A DNA stretch of 64,000 nucleotides from Pelobates cultripes (taxonomy: Eukaryota; Chordata; Amphibia; Anura; Pelobatidae). The first letter of the stretch is position 1; each line of letters opens with the position of its first letter. The stretch lies in contig OW240914.1 in assembly GCA_933207985.1 (NCBI GenBank), positions 130,086,279 to 130,150,278 on the forward strand. The letters run 5' to 3'. The notes beneath the pieces are model-generated. The model saw only the letters and a list, made by a program, of their open reading frames with translations, ran no database searches and was not told the origin of the DNA. A program made the position numbers and the translations under genes. Below, one piece after another: positions 9,306 to 19,923 of this stretch.

Positions 9306-11413
9306 CCAACGTCCCCTGAAAGGAACCAAGCCACCAGGGGCAACTGGTGCCGCATCACCAGTTCGTGCGAGTTCCCATCCGGATCCAGGAGGAGATCCGG
9401 GAAGTTCGGTAACAACCGTGGGAAGTCTATCGACAACTCCATCAGTCGAGGGAACCACGGACGGGATCTCCACAGGGGAGTGATCAGAACCAGACAACAG
9501 TCGTGGCGAACCATTTTGGAGAGTGTGCGAGCAATCATGTTGAACGGAGGAAAGGCATAGAGGCGACCCGGGGGCCATTCTTGAAGAAAGGCATCCGTCG
9601 CCACTGCCGCCGGATCTGGCCTCCAACTGTAGAATTTCGGTACCTGAGCGTTCAGCCGAGAGGCGAACAGGTCCATCTCGAAACGACCCCATAGACCTTC
9701 TAGGCCTCGGAAGACCGAGCCGTGCAAGCGCCAGTCTCCCGAGTCTCTTAAATGTCTGGAATTCCAATCCGCAGTCGAATTGTCCAGACTCGGAATATGC
9801 TCCGCCGTCACAGAGACGTTGTTGTAAAGGCAGAATTGCCAAAACTCTTTTGCCAGAAGAGCCAACATCTTGGATTTGGTGCCACCCAGGTGATTGATGT
9901 ATCGGACCGCTGATACGTTGTCCAGCTTGAGGAGAACGCAACAGTTTGCCCGTCCCGGGGTAAGGCTGCGGATTGCAAAGGCTCCTGCCAGGAGCTCCAG
10001 GCAATTGATGTGTAATGACTTCTCTGCGTCGGACCATCTGCCTCCCGTGGAGGCGTTGCCACAACGAGCGCCCCAGCCGTATAAGCTGGCGTCCGATTCT
10101 ATGACTACGTCCGGAAGGGAACCGAAAATTGCCCTTCCGTTCCAGGCCTCCATGTGGGCTAGCCACCAGGCTATCTCCTTCCTGGATTCCTCGTCCAAAC
10201 GAATCCGTGATTCGTAAGAGTGGCCCGAACGAAGGTGTGACCCCTTGAGCCGCTGTAGGGCCCGATAATGCAACGGGCCAGGGAATATCGCCTGAATGGA
10301 GGATGCCAGTAGGCCGATGATCCTCGCCAACTGGCGTATCGAGAGATCTGAGGCCCGGAGAGCTCGCCGGAGCTCTTTCTGAATGGCCTTCATCTTTGAT
10401 TCCGGCAAGTAGAGGAATTGCCGTATGGAATCCACCTGAAACCCCAAAAACTCCATCGACTGGGCGGGGGTCATGACCGACTTGTCCCAGTTGATTAGAA
10501 AACCTAGATTCTGCAAAAGGTTGATAGTCCAGCTCAGATGCAACTCCAGGCATTCTTTCAATTGGGACATAATTAAAATGTCGTCCAGGTAAATAATGAG
10601 GCGAACCCCTCTGGTACGGAGGTACGCCACCACCGGCTTCATCACCTTGGTGAAACACCAAGGGGCCGAGGAGAGACCGAATGGCAGGCATGTAAAACGC
10701 CAACGCCGTCCGTGCCAGGTGAAATGCAAGTAGTCCCTGTATTCCACCGCTATTGGGACCGTGAAGTACGCGTCCTTCAGGTCCAATTTGGCCATCCAAT
10801 CCGACTGCCGCAGCAGATCCCTGAGACAATGGATGCCCTCCATCTGAAAGTGTTGGTAGCGCAGAAACGCGTTGAGAGGGCGAAGATTGATAACCGGGCG
10901 GACCCCGCCCCCTTTCTTGGGTACTAAGAAGAGATTGCTCGTAAAGCCTGGGGCGGCGAACGGCAATTCTTCTATGGCACCCTTTGAAAACATCTCCTCG
11001 ACCTCCGCGGAGATCATCGCGTCCTGTTCCGGTGGGAGAGACAACTCCCTGGGAACAGAAATTTGAACAGGCAGGGAAACAAACTCTAGGCGATAACCCT
11101 TTACGCATTGCAGAACCCAAGCATCCGCAGTTATATCTGCCCACCTTAGGTAGAAAAAGGCCAGCCTCCCCGCCACCCGAACCTGATCGAGAGGGGAAGA
11201 AAGGGTACTCACCATAAGGGCGTCTGCCCGAAGTTCCACCACGGGGGTATCTGGAGCCCCACGATCTCCCCCTTGCCGGGAAGAAGGAAGGAGTTTTCGG
11301 GTCCTGGAACCCTCTGGAGGGAAAAAAGGAACCTCTGGTGGCACGGAACGAGCCTCGGAAACCACGGCCGGGAGGACGGTTCCTGCTACGCCCGGCCCCT
11401 CCGAAAAAACCAC
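9155..11413 (-). CDS. DIRS RT-RNase H-methyltransferase polyprotein (left contig copy)
   Basis: A 752-codon frame. The reverse transcriptase occupies roughly residues 140-400: NLFLVPKKGGGVRPVINLRPLN, split here as NLFLVPKK and VRPVINLRPLN, then KLDLKDAYFTVPI, FTCLPFGLSSAPW and YLDDILIMS with the catalytic Asp pair. RNase H follows with VIESDASLYGWGA, INCLELLAGAFAI, LKLDNVSAVRYI and DNSTADWNSR. The C-terminal part, with MDLFASRLNAQVPKFYSW and YAFPPFNMI, fits the DIRS N6-adenine methyltransferase-like domain. The frame is intact. Its start is uncertain; the ATG at 11413 lies inside the gag-frame overlap. The protein would copy element RNA into DNA. A near-identical partial copy lies beyond the gap. 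Confidence 0.9.
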   Translation of the reverse strand: MVFSEGPGVAGTVLPAVVSEARSVPPEVPFFPPEGSRTRKLLPSSRQGGDRGAPDTPVVELRADALMVSTLSSPLDQVRVAGRLAFFYLRWADITADAWVLQCVKGYRLEFVSLPVQISVPRELSLPPEQDAMISAEVEEMFSKGAIEELPFAAPGFTSNLFLVPKKGGGVRPVINLRPLNAFLRYQHFQMEGIHCLRDLLRQSDWMAKLDLKDAYFTVPIAVEYRDYLHFTWHGRRWRFTCLPFGLSSAPWCFTKVMKPVVAYLRTRGVRLIIYLDDILIMSQLKECLELHLSWTINLLQNLGFLINWDKSVMTPAQSMEFLGFQVDSIRQFLYLPESKMKAIQKELRRALRASDLSIRQLARIIGLLASSIQAIFPGPLHYRALQRLKGSHLRSGHSYESRIRLDEESRKEIAWWLAHMEAWNGRAIFGSLPDVVIESDASLYGWGARCGNASTGGRWSDAEKSLHINCLELLAGAFAIRSLTPGRANCCVLLKLDNVSAVRYINHLGGTKSKMLALLAKEFWQFCLYNNVSVTAEHIPSLDNSTADWNSRHLRDSGDWRLHGSVFRGLEGLWGRFEMDLFASRLNAQVPKFYSWRPDPAAVATDAFLQEWPPGRLYAFPPFNMIARTLSKMVRHDCCLVLITPLWRSRPWFPRLMELSIDFPRLLPNFPDLLLDPDGNSHELVMRHQLPLVAWFLSGDVGLSLTFHRQLSCSSITRGPRAHDQLIEQHGSLGRVGAWNGQWIPYLPLSI

Positions 11414-11757
11414 GGCCGGGAGGACGGTTCCTGCTACGCCCGGCCCCTCCGAAAACCTTGGGCGCGAAGACGCGCTTCATATTTGCCTGCGCCTTGTCAA
11501 TAGCCGTAAAGGTCTTGACATATGACCCCATGTCCTTCACGAAGGATGTGCCAAACAACAGACCTTCATCAGCCGAATCCGGCTCCGCCACAGACATAGC
11601 GGCCAATTTAGGGTCAATCTTTAGTAGAATGGCCTTGCGCCTCTCGGAGGACACCGCCGTGTTGGCGTTACCCAGAAGGCATATAGCCCGTTGGACCCAC
11701 CCGATGGCCACATCCACATCCAAAACAGATTCCCCTGATCTAGTGGCATCAAGAAGC
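11160..11757 (-). CDS. DIRS gag, C-terminal part (left contig, truncated by gap)
   Basis: Encodes the same protein as the end of the gag at 13330-14815: an Ala/Lys-rich helical region followed by an Arg/Gly/Phe-rich tail that probably binds nucleic acid. It differs by a 48-bp tandem duplication at about 11363-11457, which doubles a 16-residue GRSRNRPPGRGF-type unit. The 5' part is missing because the contig stops at 11757. The frame stays open through the RT region down to 8853. Confidence 0.75.
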
Positions 11758-11857
11758 NNNNNNNNNNNNNNNNNNNNNNNNNNNNNNNNNNNNNNNNNNN
11801 NNNNNNNNNNNNNNNNNNNNNNNNNNNNNNNNNNNNNNNNNNNNNNNNNNNNNNNNN
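11758..11857. other. Assembly gap of exactly 100 N
   Basis: The round number suggests a gap of unknown true size. The segment left of it (9687-11757) and the segment right of it (11858-13880) are the same sequence apart from about ten substitutions and one 48-bp tandem duplication. This looks like two overlapping contigs left unmerged. Confidence 0.95.
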
Positions 11858-13536
11858 CCCCATAGACCTTCTAGGCCTCGGAAGACCGAGCCGTGCAAGC
11901 GCCAGTCTCCCGAGTCTCTTAAATGTCTGGAATTCCAATCCGCAGTCGAATTGTCCAGACCCGGAATATGCTCCGCCGTCACAGAGACGTTGTTGTAAAG
12001 GCAGAATTGCCAAAACTCTTTTGCCAGAAGAGCCAACATCTTGGATTTGGTGCCACCCAGGTGATTGATGTATCGGACCGCTGATACGTTGTCCAGCTTG
12101 AGGAGAACGCAACAGTTTGCCCGTCCCGGGGTAAGGCTGCGGATTGCAAAGGCTCCTGCCAGGAGCTCCAGGCAATTGATGTGTAATGACTTCTCTGCGT
12201 CGGACCATCTGCCTCCCGTGGAGGCGTTGCCACAACGAGCGCCCCAGCCGTATAAGCTGGCGTCCGATTCTATGACTACGTCCGGAAGGGAACCGAAAAT
12301 TGCCCTTCCGTTCCAGGCCTCCATGTGGGCTAGCCACCAGGCTATCTCTTCCCTGGATTCCTCGTCCAAACGAATCCGTGATTCGTAAGAGTGGCCTGAA
12401 CGAAGGTGTGACCCCTTGAGCCGCTGCAGGGCTCGATAATGCAACGGGCCAGGGAATATCGCCTGAATGGAGGATGCCAGTAGGCCGATGATCCTCGCCA
12501 ACTGACGTATCGAGAGATCTGAGGCCCGTAGAGCTCGCCGGAGCTCTTTCTGAATGGCCTTCATCTTTGATTCCGGCAAGTAGAGGAATTGCCGTATGGA
12601 ATCCACCTGAAACCCCAAAAACTCCATCGACTGGGCGGGGGTCATGACCGACTTGTCCCAGTTGATTAGAAAACCTAGATTCTGCAAAAGGTTGATAGTC
12701 CAGCTCAGATGCAACTCCAGGCATTCTTTCAATTGGGACATAATTAAAATGTCGTCCAGGTAAATAATGAGGCGAACCCCTCTGGTACGGAGGTACGCCA
12801 CCACCGGCTTCATCACCTTGGTGAAACACCAAGGGGCCGAGGAGAGACCGAATGGCAGGCATGTAAAACGCCAACGCCGTCCGTGCCAGGTGAAATGCAA
12901 GTAGTCCCTGTATTCCACCGCTATTGGGACCGTGAAGTACGCGTCCTTCAGGTCCAATTTGGCCATCCAATCCGACTGCCGCAGCAGATCCCTGAGACAA
13001 TGGATGCCCTCCATCTGAAAGTGTTGGTAGCGCAGAAACGCGTTGAGAGGGCGAAGATTGATAACCGGGCGGACCCCGCCCCCTTTCTTGGGTACTAAGA
13101 AGAGATTGCTCGTAAAGCCTGGGGCGGCGAACGGCAATTCTTCTATGGCACCCTTTGAAAACATCTCCTCGACCTCCGCGGAGATCATCGCGTCCTGTTC
13201 CGTTGGGAGAGACAACTCCCTGGGAACAGAAATTTGAACAGGCAGGGAAACAAACTCTAGGCGATAACCCTTTACGCATTGCAGAACCCAAGCATCCGCA
13301 GTTATATCTGCCCACCTTAGGTAGAAAAAGGCCAGCCTCCCCGCCACCCGAACCTGATCGAGAGGGGAAGAAAGGGTACTCACCATAAGGGCGTCTGCCC
13401 GAAGTTCCACCACGGGGGTATCTGGAGCCCCACGATCTCCCCCTTGCCGGGAAGAAGGAAGGAGTTTTCGGGTCCTGGAACCCTCTGGAGGGAAAAAAGG
13501 AACCTCTGGTGGCACGGAACGAGCCTCGGAAGCCAC
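11858..13536 (-). CDS. DIRS RT-RNase H polyprotein (right contig copy, truncated by gap)
   Basis: Same frame and motifs as the copy at 9155-11413: VRPVINLRPLN, KLDLKDAYFTVPI, YLDDILIMS and the RNase H boxes. It runs to the end of RNase H, where the gap removes the methyltransferase-like part. Only a few residues differ from the other copy, for example Ser to Gly in the EHIPGLDNS segment. Confidence 0.88.
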
Positions 13537-14815
13537 GGCCGGGAGGACGGTTCCTGCTACGCCCGGCCCCTCCGAAAACCTTGGGCGCGAAGACGCGCTT
13601 CATATTTGCCTGCGCCTTGTCAATAGCCGTAAAGGTCTTGACATATGACCCCATGTCCTTCACGAAGGATGTGCCAAACAACAGACCTTCATCAGCCGAA
13701 TCAGGCTCCGCCACAGACATGGCGGCCAATTTAGGGTCAATCTTTAGTAGAATGGCCTTGCGCCTCTCGGAGGACACCGCCGTGTTGGCGTTACCCAGAA
13801 GGCATATAGCCCGTTGGACCCACCCGATGGCCACATCCACATCCAAAACAGATTCCCCTGATCTAGTGGCATCAAGAAGCTCGTACAGCTTCGACAGGGG
13901 GCCCAGCGTATCCAGGATCCTATCCTGGCATCCCTTCAGGGAATGATCAAGACCCTTCTTAGGTTTCCAGCCAGATTTATTTAAAAATTGGGCGATTTGT
14001 GGGTCGATTTCTGGGGTTTTGCAGGCAGCGCCAGGGAGAGAAGGCCGTGGGCACTCGGCGCGCAGCTTATTGCGGCCTTCTTTGGATAGTGGCGTGCGAA
14101 TTCGCTTAGCCACATATTGGGCGATGTGGTCCGGAGGGACCCATTCGGCAGACCGCGGGTGACGGAGGTCGTCCGGGTCAAACATGGGGTTACCCTGTGG
14201 GTCTAGCAGGGCTTTATTGTCCCCAGCGGGGCCAGTGACCTTACCTCGGGGGTTGGCAGAGGACCTAGAAGGGGGAGCCCCCGTAGGGGGTATGTCCTCT
14301 CCCGACTCGTCATCAACAAAGGAGTCGTACTCCATAAAATCGGATTCATTTTCCACACTCCGGTCGGAATCCGACTCATCATCCAGGGCTCTAGCCCGTT
14401 TCCACAATCTAGCCTTTTTAGCCCGGCCAGGGGCTCTTGTGCGCGTGGGATGCGCGCTATCTGTGACCGCCAGAGGCGAGTCAGTCATGGCAGGCAAAAC
14501 CTGCATCGAGGAGTGGGAACCGATATGACGAGATTTATCCTTCGCCTTACGGGCACCCGGCACAGTATGGGCAGGAGAAGGGGACCCCACACCCAGGGGG
14601 GCAGGGGTAGCCGTGGAAGGCAAAAACCCAGATTGCAGAGACTGGGTAAAGGAGGAGGAGACAGCCCCCATAGCTGAGGCAATAGCCTTCTGAAGGGAGG
14701 AAGCCATAGTGGCCTCTAATAAGGCTTGAAACTCCTGAGATGCCATAGCACCCTCAGGGTTAACATTAGGAAAATCCTCAGAGGGATCAGTAGGCCCATC
14801 CTCCCTATCCTGCAT
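13330..14815 (-). CDS. DIRS gag-like protein
   Basis: Starts at the ATG at 14815 (MQDREDGPTDPSEDFPNV). In order there are an acidic N-terminus, a Ser/Ala-rich helical region, a Lys/Arg patch (RAKKARLWKRARALDD), an Asp/Glu/Ser-rich stretch, a helical middle (residues about 230-340) and a Gly/Arg/Phe-rich tail such as RNRPPGRGFRGSFRATR. This fits DIRS gag proteins, which package element RNA. No zinc knuckle is visible. The frame has no stop at the expected end and stays open through the overlapping RT region, so the end given marks where the recognisable gag composition fades. Confidence 0.75.
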
Positions 14816-15390
14816 AATGGCAGAGACACTAGAAAAACGGCACTGAACAATAAAGGTGAAAACTAAATAAGTGGGTTGATTAACCCAGCAACAACACAAA
14901 GGACCTGATCGCTGGTGTAGCAGGGAGACCCAGAGAGAACAGACCGCACGGCAGGACACTGAGCGATGCGTAGCGATCACCCAAAATGGCCGCCGTCTAA
15001 TAACAAACTGCACACGTGTACAGGCCCCCGGCGGGGGAAGGGGCGCGCGCGCACCTACCCGCGCGGGTAGTCTGTGAAAGGGAAAAACACGAGCGCACTC
15101 AGCCGCGGTGCCGAGAGAAAACCGCCGCGGCAGAGGGCAGCGCTGGGAAGCGCTCGGTGAGAGATAGGGGCGGGAGGGAGGGGAAGAGAGAGAGCCCGCG
15201 GCCGCGGGCAAAACGCCCCAGGGGGGTCCCCAAATACACCAACGATCCAGGCAACAAGAGTAAAAGACAAGCAATAAAACAATAAATAATAATGAGCATG
15301 AAGCAAAACCAGAAAAACACAACAAATAATACTAATAAAAAGCAATGAGTAGAGAGCTCAATAATGGTACTTAGCTGTCTGAGGAAGCAG

Positions 15391-15582
15391 CAAAGAAAGA
15401 GGGGGATTGTGGGAGACACAGGCCTTATATAGCCACTTCCTATGTTATGCTATTGGTTGCCTGTGTACTTATACAGTTTTTTGCTTTCAATTTGATAATA
15501 TTTATATTCCTCTATCTTTGCTGCTGAGGAAATAAAGAAAGAGTTATGCATAATATGAGCCTCCGTGTCTTTAATAAAATTA
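15391..15582 (-). repeat. 5' inverted terminal repeat of the DIRS element
   Basis: Inverted match to 7757-7941 over about 185 bases, including the CTCCGTGTCTTTAATAAAAT outer end. A promoter for element RNA is expected here by analogy with DIRS1, but I see no clear core promoter. Confidence 0.88.
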
Positions 15583-16071
15583 CATATTTGGAATCAATCC
15601 ATTAAGGGGAGCAACATATTAAAAAATGGCACAAATCAGACAAGGGGTTCAAAAGTTAGCAAAAGTGTCTTTTGGGGCCTGGCTGGCAGCATGGTTTTCT
15701 GGCCCAAACCGGTTTTACAGAGGCCTCTATCCTGGACAATGGGGAAAGTAATCCAATTATCCAGGGATAGAGGCAGACTCCATTAACCACATGTTAGCAA
15801 AAGACACAAAAAGACACAAAATACATAACTCCTATTGAACTGAACAGAACCCCCACATTCAACCTATCCCCAGATGGCTTGGATCTGAGCGCTCAATATA
15901 TCCAAACAGCGCTCAGATCCCACAAATACAGTCAAATCGCCATACACACTAGGTCCATAGTCATGGGGCAGAAGGCTGGCAATTAGGCTTCTCCATAACA
16001 CAGGGAAGCAGGGCAATTTGTCAAATAAAATAACAGTTACAAATGGCAGTTTGTAACAATAATATATATAT

Positions 16072-16105
<34 letters not shown>

Positions 16106-16814
16106 GACTTTGATATCCGAAGTAGAAGGATCTGTGGACCAGAGGCGGTGGTTCTGGGTTTTTGAACCTGAAGTGGATTCCTCAGCGATCCTATATTCCA
16201 TTATTGGAGGGTTGATGTGGACTCTGGGACCAGTACTTTCTAGCATTGTGGCAGTTACACCAGCCGCTTGCCTAGAGCCTATGCAAAGTAACTCTACTTG
16301 CTGACATCCTATCTGCTTATTTCCTTGCTTAATCATTGTTTTGCACTCATGCCCATCTCAATACCACCATTGATGCCCAATTGTAGCTTCTATTGGGGGG
16401 TCTCCTGGGTGGTAAGTTTAATTTAGCTGCCAATATAACTGTTTCTCTTCTGTTAACTACTACCTGTTAACTACTTAATTACTAAGTTAGCCTGACTTAT
16501 CTGCAATTGCTAGGTTGAACTTCATCTTTTGATTGAACTGCTACTCTCCTGCTTTATTCCTGTAAGCTGGTCCCTCCCTAAATGCTACCATGTTTTCTCA
16601 GTTGGACACGGTCCATTAGGTTTACGATTATCATGCTCCCACCATATAGTTGTGCAATAGTGTTTTTAGTTTGTTTGTTACAGCAGCTACTTAAATATCT
16701 TGCAAATGTAAAAGAAAATGTTTTAAAAGGTTGGTACACTGATTTGCAATATTATACTTATGTGCTTCAATTTTACATTGTGCAATGGTTTATATATTTT
16801 GTCACTTTAAACCT
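15583..16814. other. Repeat remnant and intergenic DNA
   Basis: 15583-15760 continues the repeat interrupted by the DIRS insertion. GGATCTGAGCGCT near 15890 and AGCGCTCAGATCC near 15922 form a 13-bp inverted repeat. A TA microsatellite lies at about 16060-16105. The 16104-16304 frame shows no domain; in particular it is not the missing R3H domain of R3HCC1. Confidence 0.5.
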
Positions 16815-17110
16815 CAAAACAGAATTGGGGAGTGATAAGTGGCGTGCCTCAGGGTTCTGTCCTGGGTCCACCTCTCTTTAATCTGTTTATGAACGATTTT
16901 GAAGTGGACATTGAAAGTCCTGTGTCAGTTTTTGTGACAACACAAAACGAAGTAGGAAAATCCAATCTGAACTTGATACAACTCCACTACAGAGGGATTT
17001 GGATACATTGGGGAACTGGGCAGGCAAGTGGCTGATGAGATCAGTACAGATAAAATGTAAAATCATGAATTTTGAAATAAGGAACCCACAAACCACTTAA
17101 ACAGGTCGTG
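16815..17110 (+). repeat. LINE reverse transcriptase fragment (CR1/L2 group)
   Basis: The + strand reads [20 protein letters not shown] and then MNDFEVDIESP, the block before the catalytic Asp motif in CR1/L2-type LINEs. The reading decays afterwards. The C-terminal part of a comparable element on the same strand continues at 18990-19830, beyond a LINE inserted on the opposite strand. Confidence 0.7.
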
Positions 17111-17218
17111 CCAAAATAGAGTAGGATTTGATGGGTAATGAACTTATTAGTAGTTAATTTATTTTGTTGCAGCTACATCTTATAACGGAGTCTTGGGAGA
17201 TTCATCATGGGTAATTTC

Positions 17219-18590
17219 AAGAAACATAGAAACATAGAAACATAGAATGTGACGGCAGATAAGAACCATTCGGCCCATCTAGTCTGCCCAATTTTCTAAA
17301 AACTTTCATTAGTCCCTAGCCTTATCTTATAGTTAGGATAACCTTATGCCTATCCCATGCATGCTTAAACTCCTTTACTGTGTTAACCTCTACCACTTCA
17401 GCTGGAAGGCTATTCCATACATCCACTACCCTCTCAGTAAAGTAATACTTCCTGATATTATTTTAAACCTTTGTCCCTCTAATTTAAGACTATGTCCTCT
17501 TGTTGTGGTAGTTTTTCTTCTTTTAAATATAGTCTTCTCCTTTACTGTGTTGATTCCCTTTATTTATTTAAATGTTTCTATCATATCCCCCCTGTCTCGT
17601 CTTTCCTCCAAACTATACATGTTAAGATCCTTTAACCTTTCCTGGTAAGTTTTATCCTGCAAACCATGAACCAGTTTAGTAGCCTTCTCTGAACTCTCTC
17701 TAAAGTATCAATATCCTTCTGAAGATACGGTCTCCAGTACTGCGTACAATACTCCAAGTGAGGTCTCACCAGTGTTCTGTACAATGGCATGAGCACTTCC
17801 TTCTTTCTACTGCTAATGCCTCTCCCTATACAACCAAGCATTCTGCTGTCATTTCCTGCTGCTCTATTACATTGTCTACCTACCTTTAAGTCATCAGAAA
17901 TAATCACCCCTAAATCCCTTTCCTCAGATGTTGAGGTTAGGACTCTATCAAATATTCTGTACTCTGCCCTTGGGTTTTTACGTCCAAGATGCATTATCTT
18001 GCACTTATCCACATTAAATGTCAGTTGCCACAATTCTGACCATTTTCTAGTTTACCTAAATCATTTGTCATTTGGCTTATCCCTCCTGGAACATCAACCC
18101 TGTTACATATCTTAGTATCATCAGCAAAAGACATACCTTACCATCAAGACCTTCTGCAATATCACTAATAAAAATATTAAAGAGAATGGGTCCAAGTACA
18201 GATCCCTGAGGTACCCCACTGGTGACAAGTCCAAGCTTCGAATATATTCCATTAACTACAACCCTCTGTTGCCTGTTACTCAGCCACTGCCTTACCCATT
18301 CAACAATATTTGAATCTAAACTTAAAGATTGCAGTTTATTGATAAGCCTTCTATGTGCAACAGTGTCAAAAGCCTTACTGAAATCTAGGTAAGCAATGTC
18401 TACTGCACCACCCTGATCTATAATTTTAATTACCCAATCAAAAAAATCAATAAGATTAGTTTAGCATGATCTCCCTGAAGTAAACCCATGTTGTCTCTGA
18501 TCTTGAAATCCATGTGTTTTTAGATGTTCATCAATCCTATCCTTTAACATGGTTTCCATCACTTTCCCCACTACTGAAGTAAGGAAGAAC
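17219..18590 (-). mobile_element. CR1-like LINE, 3' half
   Basis: Reading the - strand, [27 protein letters not shown] and FADDTKI are RT blocks including the catalytic Asp pair. Then comes the C-terminal part NVDKCKIMHLGRKNP, ERDLGVIISDDLKV and PLYRTLVRPHLEYC (17632-18033). The element ends at 17219-17245 in tandem copies of a CTATGTTT unit, the short 3' repeat typical of the CR1 group instead of a poly(A) tail. Stops and frameshifts make it inactive. A shorter copy of the same family is at 31637-32125. Confidence 0.85.
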
Positions 18591-18989
18591 GAGTAAAAAA
18601 TAGTGGATTTTTATTTTCAAAATGGCAGGTATAAATCCTGTAGTGGAAAATCCTCCTGTAAAAGGATGGGCCTACTGCTCAGCCAGCCCAGTGCTCAATG
18701 GACCTTCTGAGACAAATGTTCAGCGAAGAAATAATTTTAAGAAATTCCTAGATTAATTCGCTGCAATGTTTACCCAGCCATTCAGCTCACGATTACTTCC
18801 TGTGGGCATATGACGCAGCGGGTGTACGTGACCAAACCGCATACACTTGAGCAGCTCAAGGAGGATATCCATGCAGAAATTTGAGTGTTGGAGCCTCAAA
18901 CATTAATATTTTTAACAATGCAATCGAAAGAGCCCGACTTTTCGAGATGGAAAATTAAGCTCATTTAACATCTTCCGGACCTAGTCAAA
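18591..18989 (+). repeat. Decayed transposable-element fragment, class uncertain
   Basis: The + strand around 18790-18950 reads with interruptions as a DYFLWxY... RPHTLEQLKEDIHAEI-like segment resembling the C-terminal part of some DDE transposase-derived proteins. The match is partial and the frame is broken, so I only note it. Confidence 0.3.
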
Positions 18990-19830
18990 CAAACACCGTA
19001 TACATTAAATGGGGTTGAGTTAGGCATAACCTTGAAATGAAAAGGTCTTGGGAACCACTATTGAACTCAAACTAGGCAACCGTATGCAATGCTGATCTGC
19101 AGTTGCAAAAGTATGTAAGGTGCTTTTTGTGTATACAAATTGGTATTGATTCACATAAGAATGTAATTTTGCCTCATTGCAAATCAAGGGTTGGACCCCA
19201 CCTTGAATATGTAGTGAAAATGTGAGAACCAGTTTTAAAGAAGGTTAGGGCAAAACTAGAAAACGTGCAGAGGCGAACTACAAAATTAGTAAGGGGGATG
19301 GAAAACCTTAAAGGAACACCATAGTGTCAAGAACACAAATATGTATTCCTGACCCTATAGTGTTTAAACCACCATCTAGCCCAACCCTTGCTGTTCTTCA
19401 GTAGGAATATACAACAGATAAGGGGCCACCAGTAAAGTGTTATTTGCTTACAGCAGAGTAAAAGTTTTTTTTTTGTTTTTTTTTTTTTTTTTAGTGAGAA
19501 CAGTAAATCTGTGTAATTCTCTTCCTAAAGTGGTTGTCCTATCAGATTCTATAGAAAAGTAAAAAAAACAAAAAACGCTGGGATTTATTTTTTTGCATTA
19601 ACAGAATATTCAAGGATATAAGTATGTAAACAAATTGTTAATACAAGGAGAAATTGGCCATTATGGAGTCAAGGAATACTTTTTAAAAAAAAAATTATTT
19701 TTATTTTGTGGCATAATTGTATATAGCAACTGTTTTTTTTTTTTTTTGCATTCTCTCGGAAAAACCACCTAAATTAAAGGGTTTCAAGGTTGAACTTGAT
19801 GGACTTTGGTCTCCCCCGCCCCCCACCTAG
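18990..19830 (+). repeat. LINE C-terminal and 3'-UTR remnant
   Basis: Around 19195-19310 the + strand reads like the end of a CR1/L2 RT (LEKVQRRTTKLVRGMENL with frame breaks). Further on, 19495-19545 and 19780-19805 resemble the 3' UTR common to these LINEs, ending with GGTTGAACTTGATGGACTTT. A TTAA-preceded AGGAACACCATAGTGTC segment at 19308-19400 is a MITE fragment lying within it. Confidence 0.6.
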
Positions 19831-19923
19831 ACAATACAATGTAGCTCCTAATGGCTTTCAAGTGTTGGGGGAAACAGTGTGTATTTGTATAATCTATATA
19901 TAATCTCGATCTCAATTCCTTAA

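Larger units (their letters stand above)
7717..15582 (-). mobile_element. DIRS1-type tyrosine-recombinase retrotransposon
   Basis: In element order (reading the - strand) the parts are: 5' inverted terminal repeat (15391-15582), gag (from ATG at 14815), RT-RNase H-methyltransferase, tyrosine recombinase (to 8376), internal complementary region (8270-8370), and 3' inverted repeat (7717-7941). This is the classical DIRS1 layout. The span is inflated by an unresolved gap at 11758-11857 flanked by a 2-kb duplication; collapsing it gives about 5.7 kb, normal for DIRS elements. The recombinase has one in-frame stop; the RT-RNase H-MT frame is intact. Such elements replicate through a circular DNA that the recombinase inserts without target duplication. 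Confidence 0.92.

Noticed and set aside
8853..11723. 956-codon - strand frame as a gene of its own
   Set aside because: Its two ends are gag and tyrosine recombinase of the DIRS element; the middle is the alternative frame of RT. I list those parts instead and discuss the open overlap as a finding.
16104..16304. 66-codon frame considered as the missing R3H exon
   Set aside because: It has none of the R3H residues (Arg-x3-His spacing) and no convincing splice sites.
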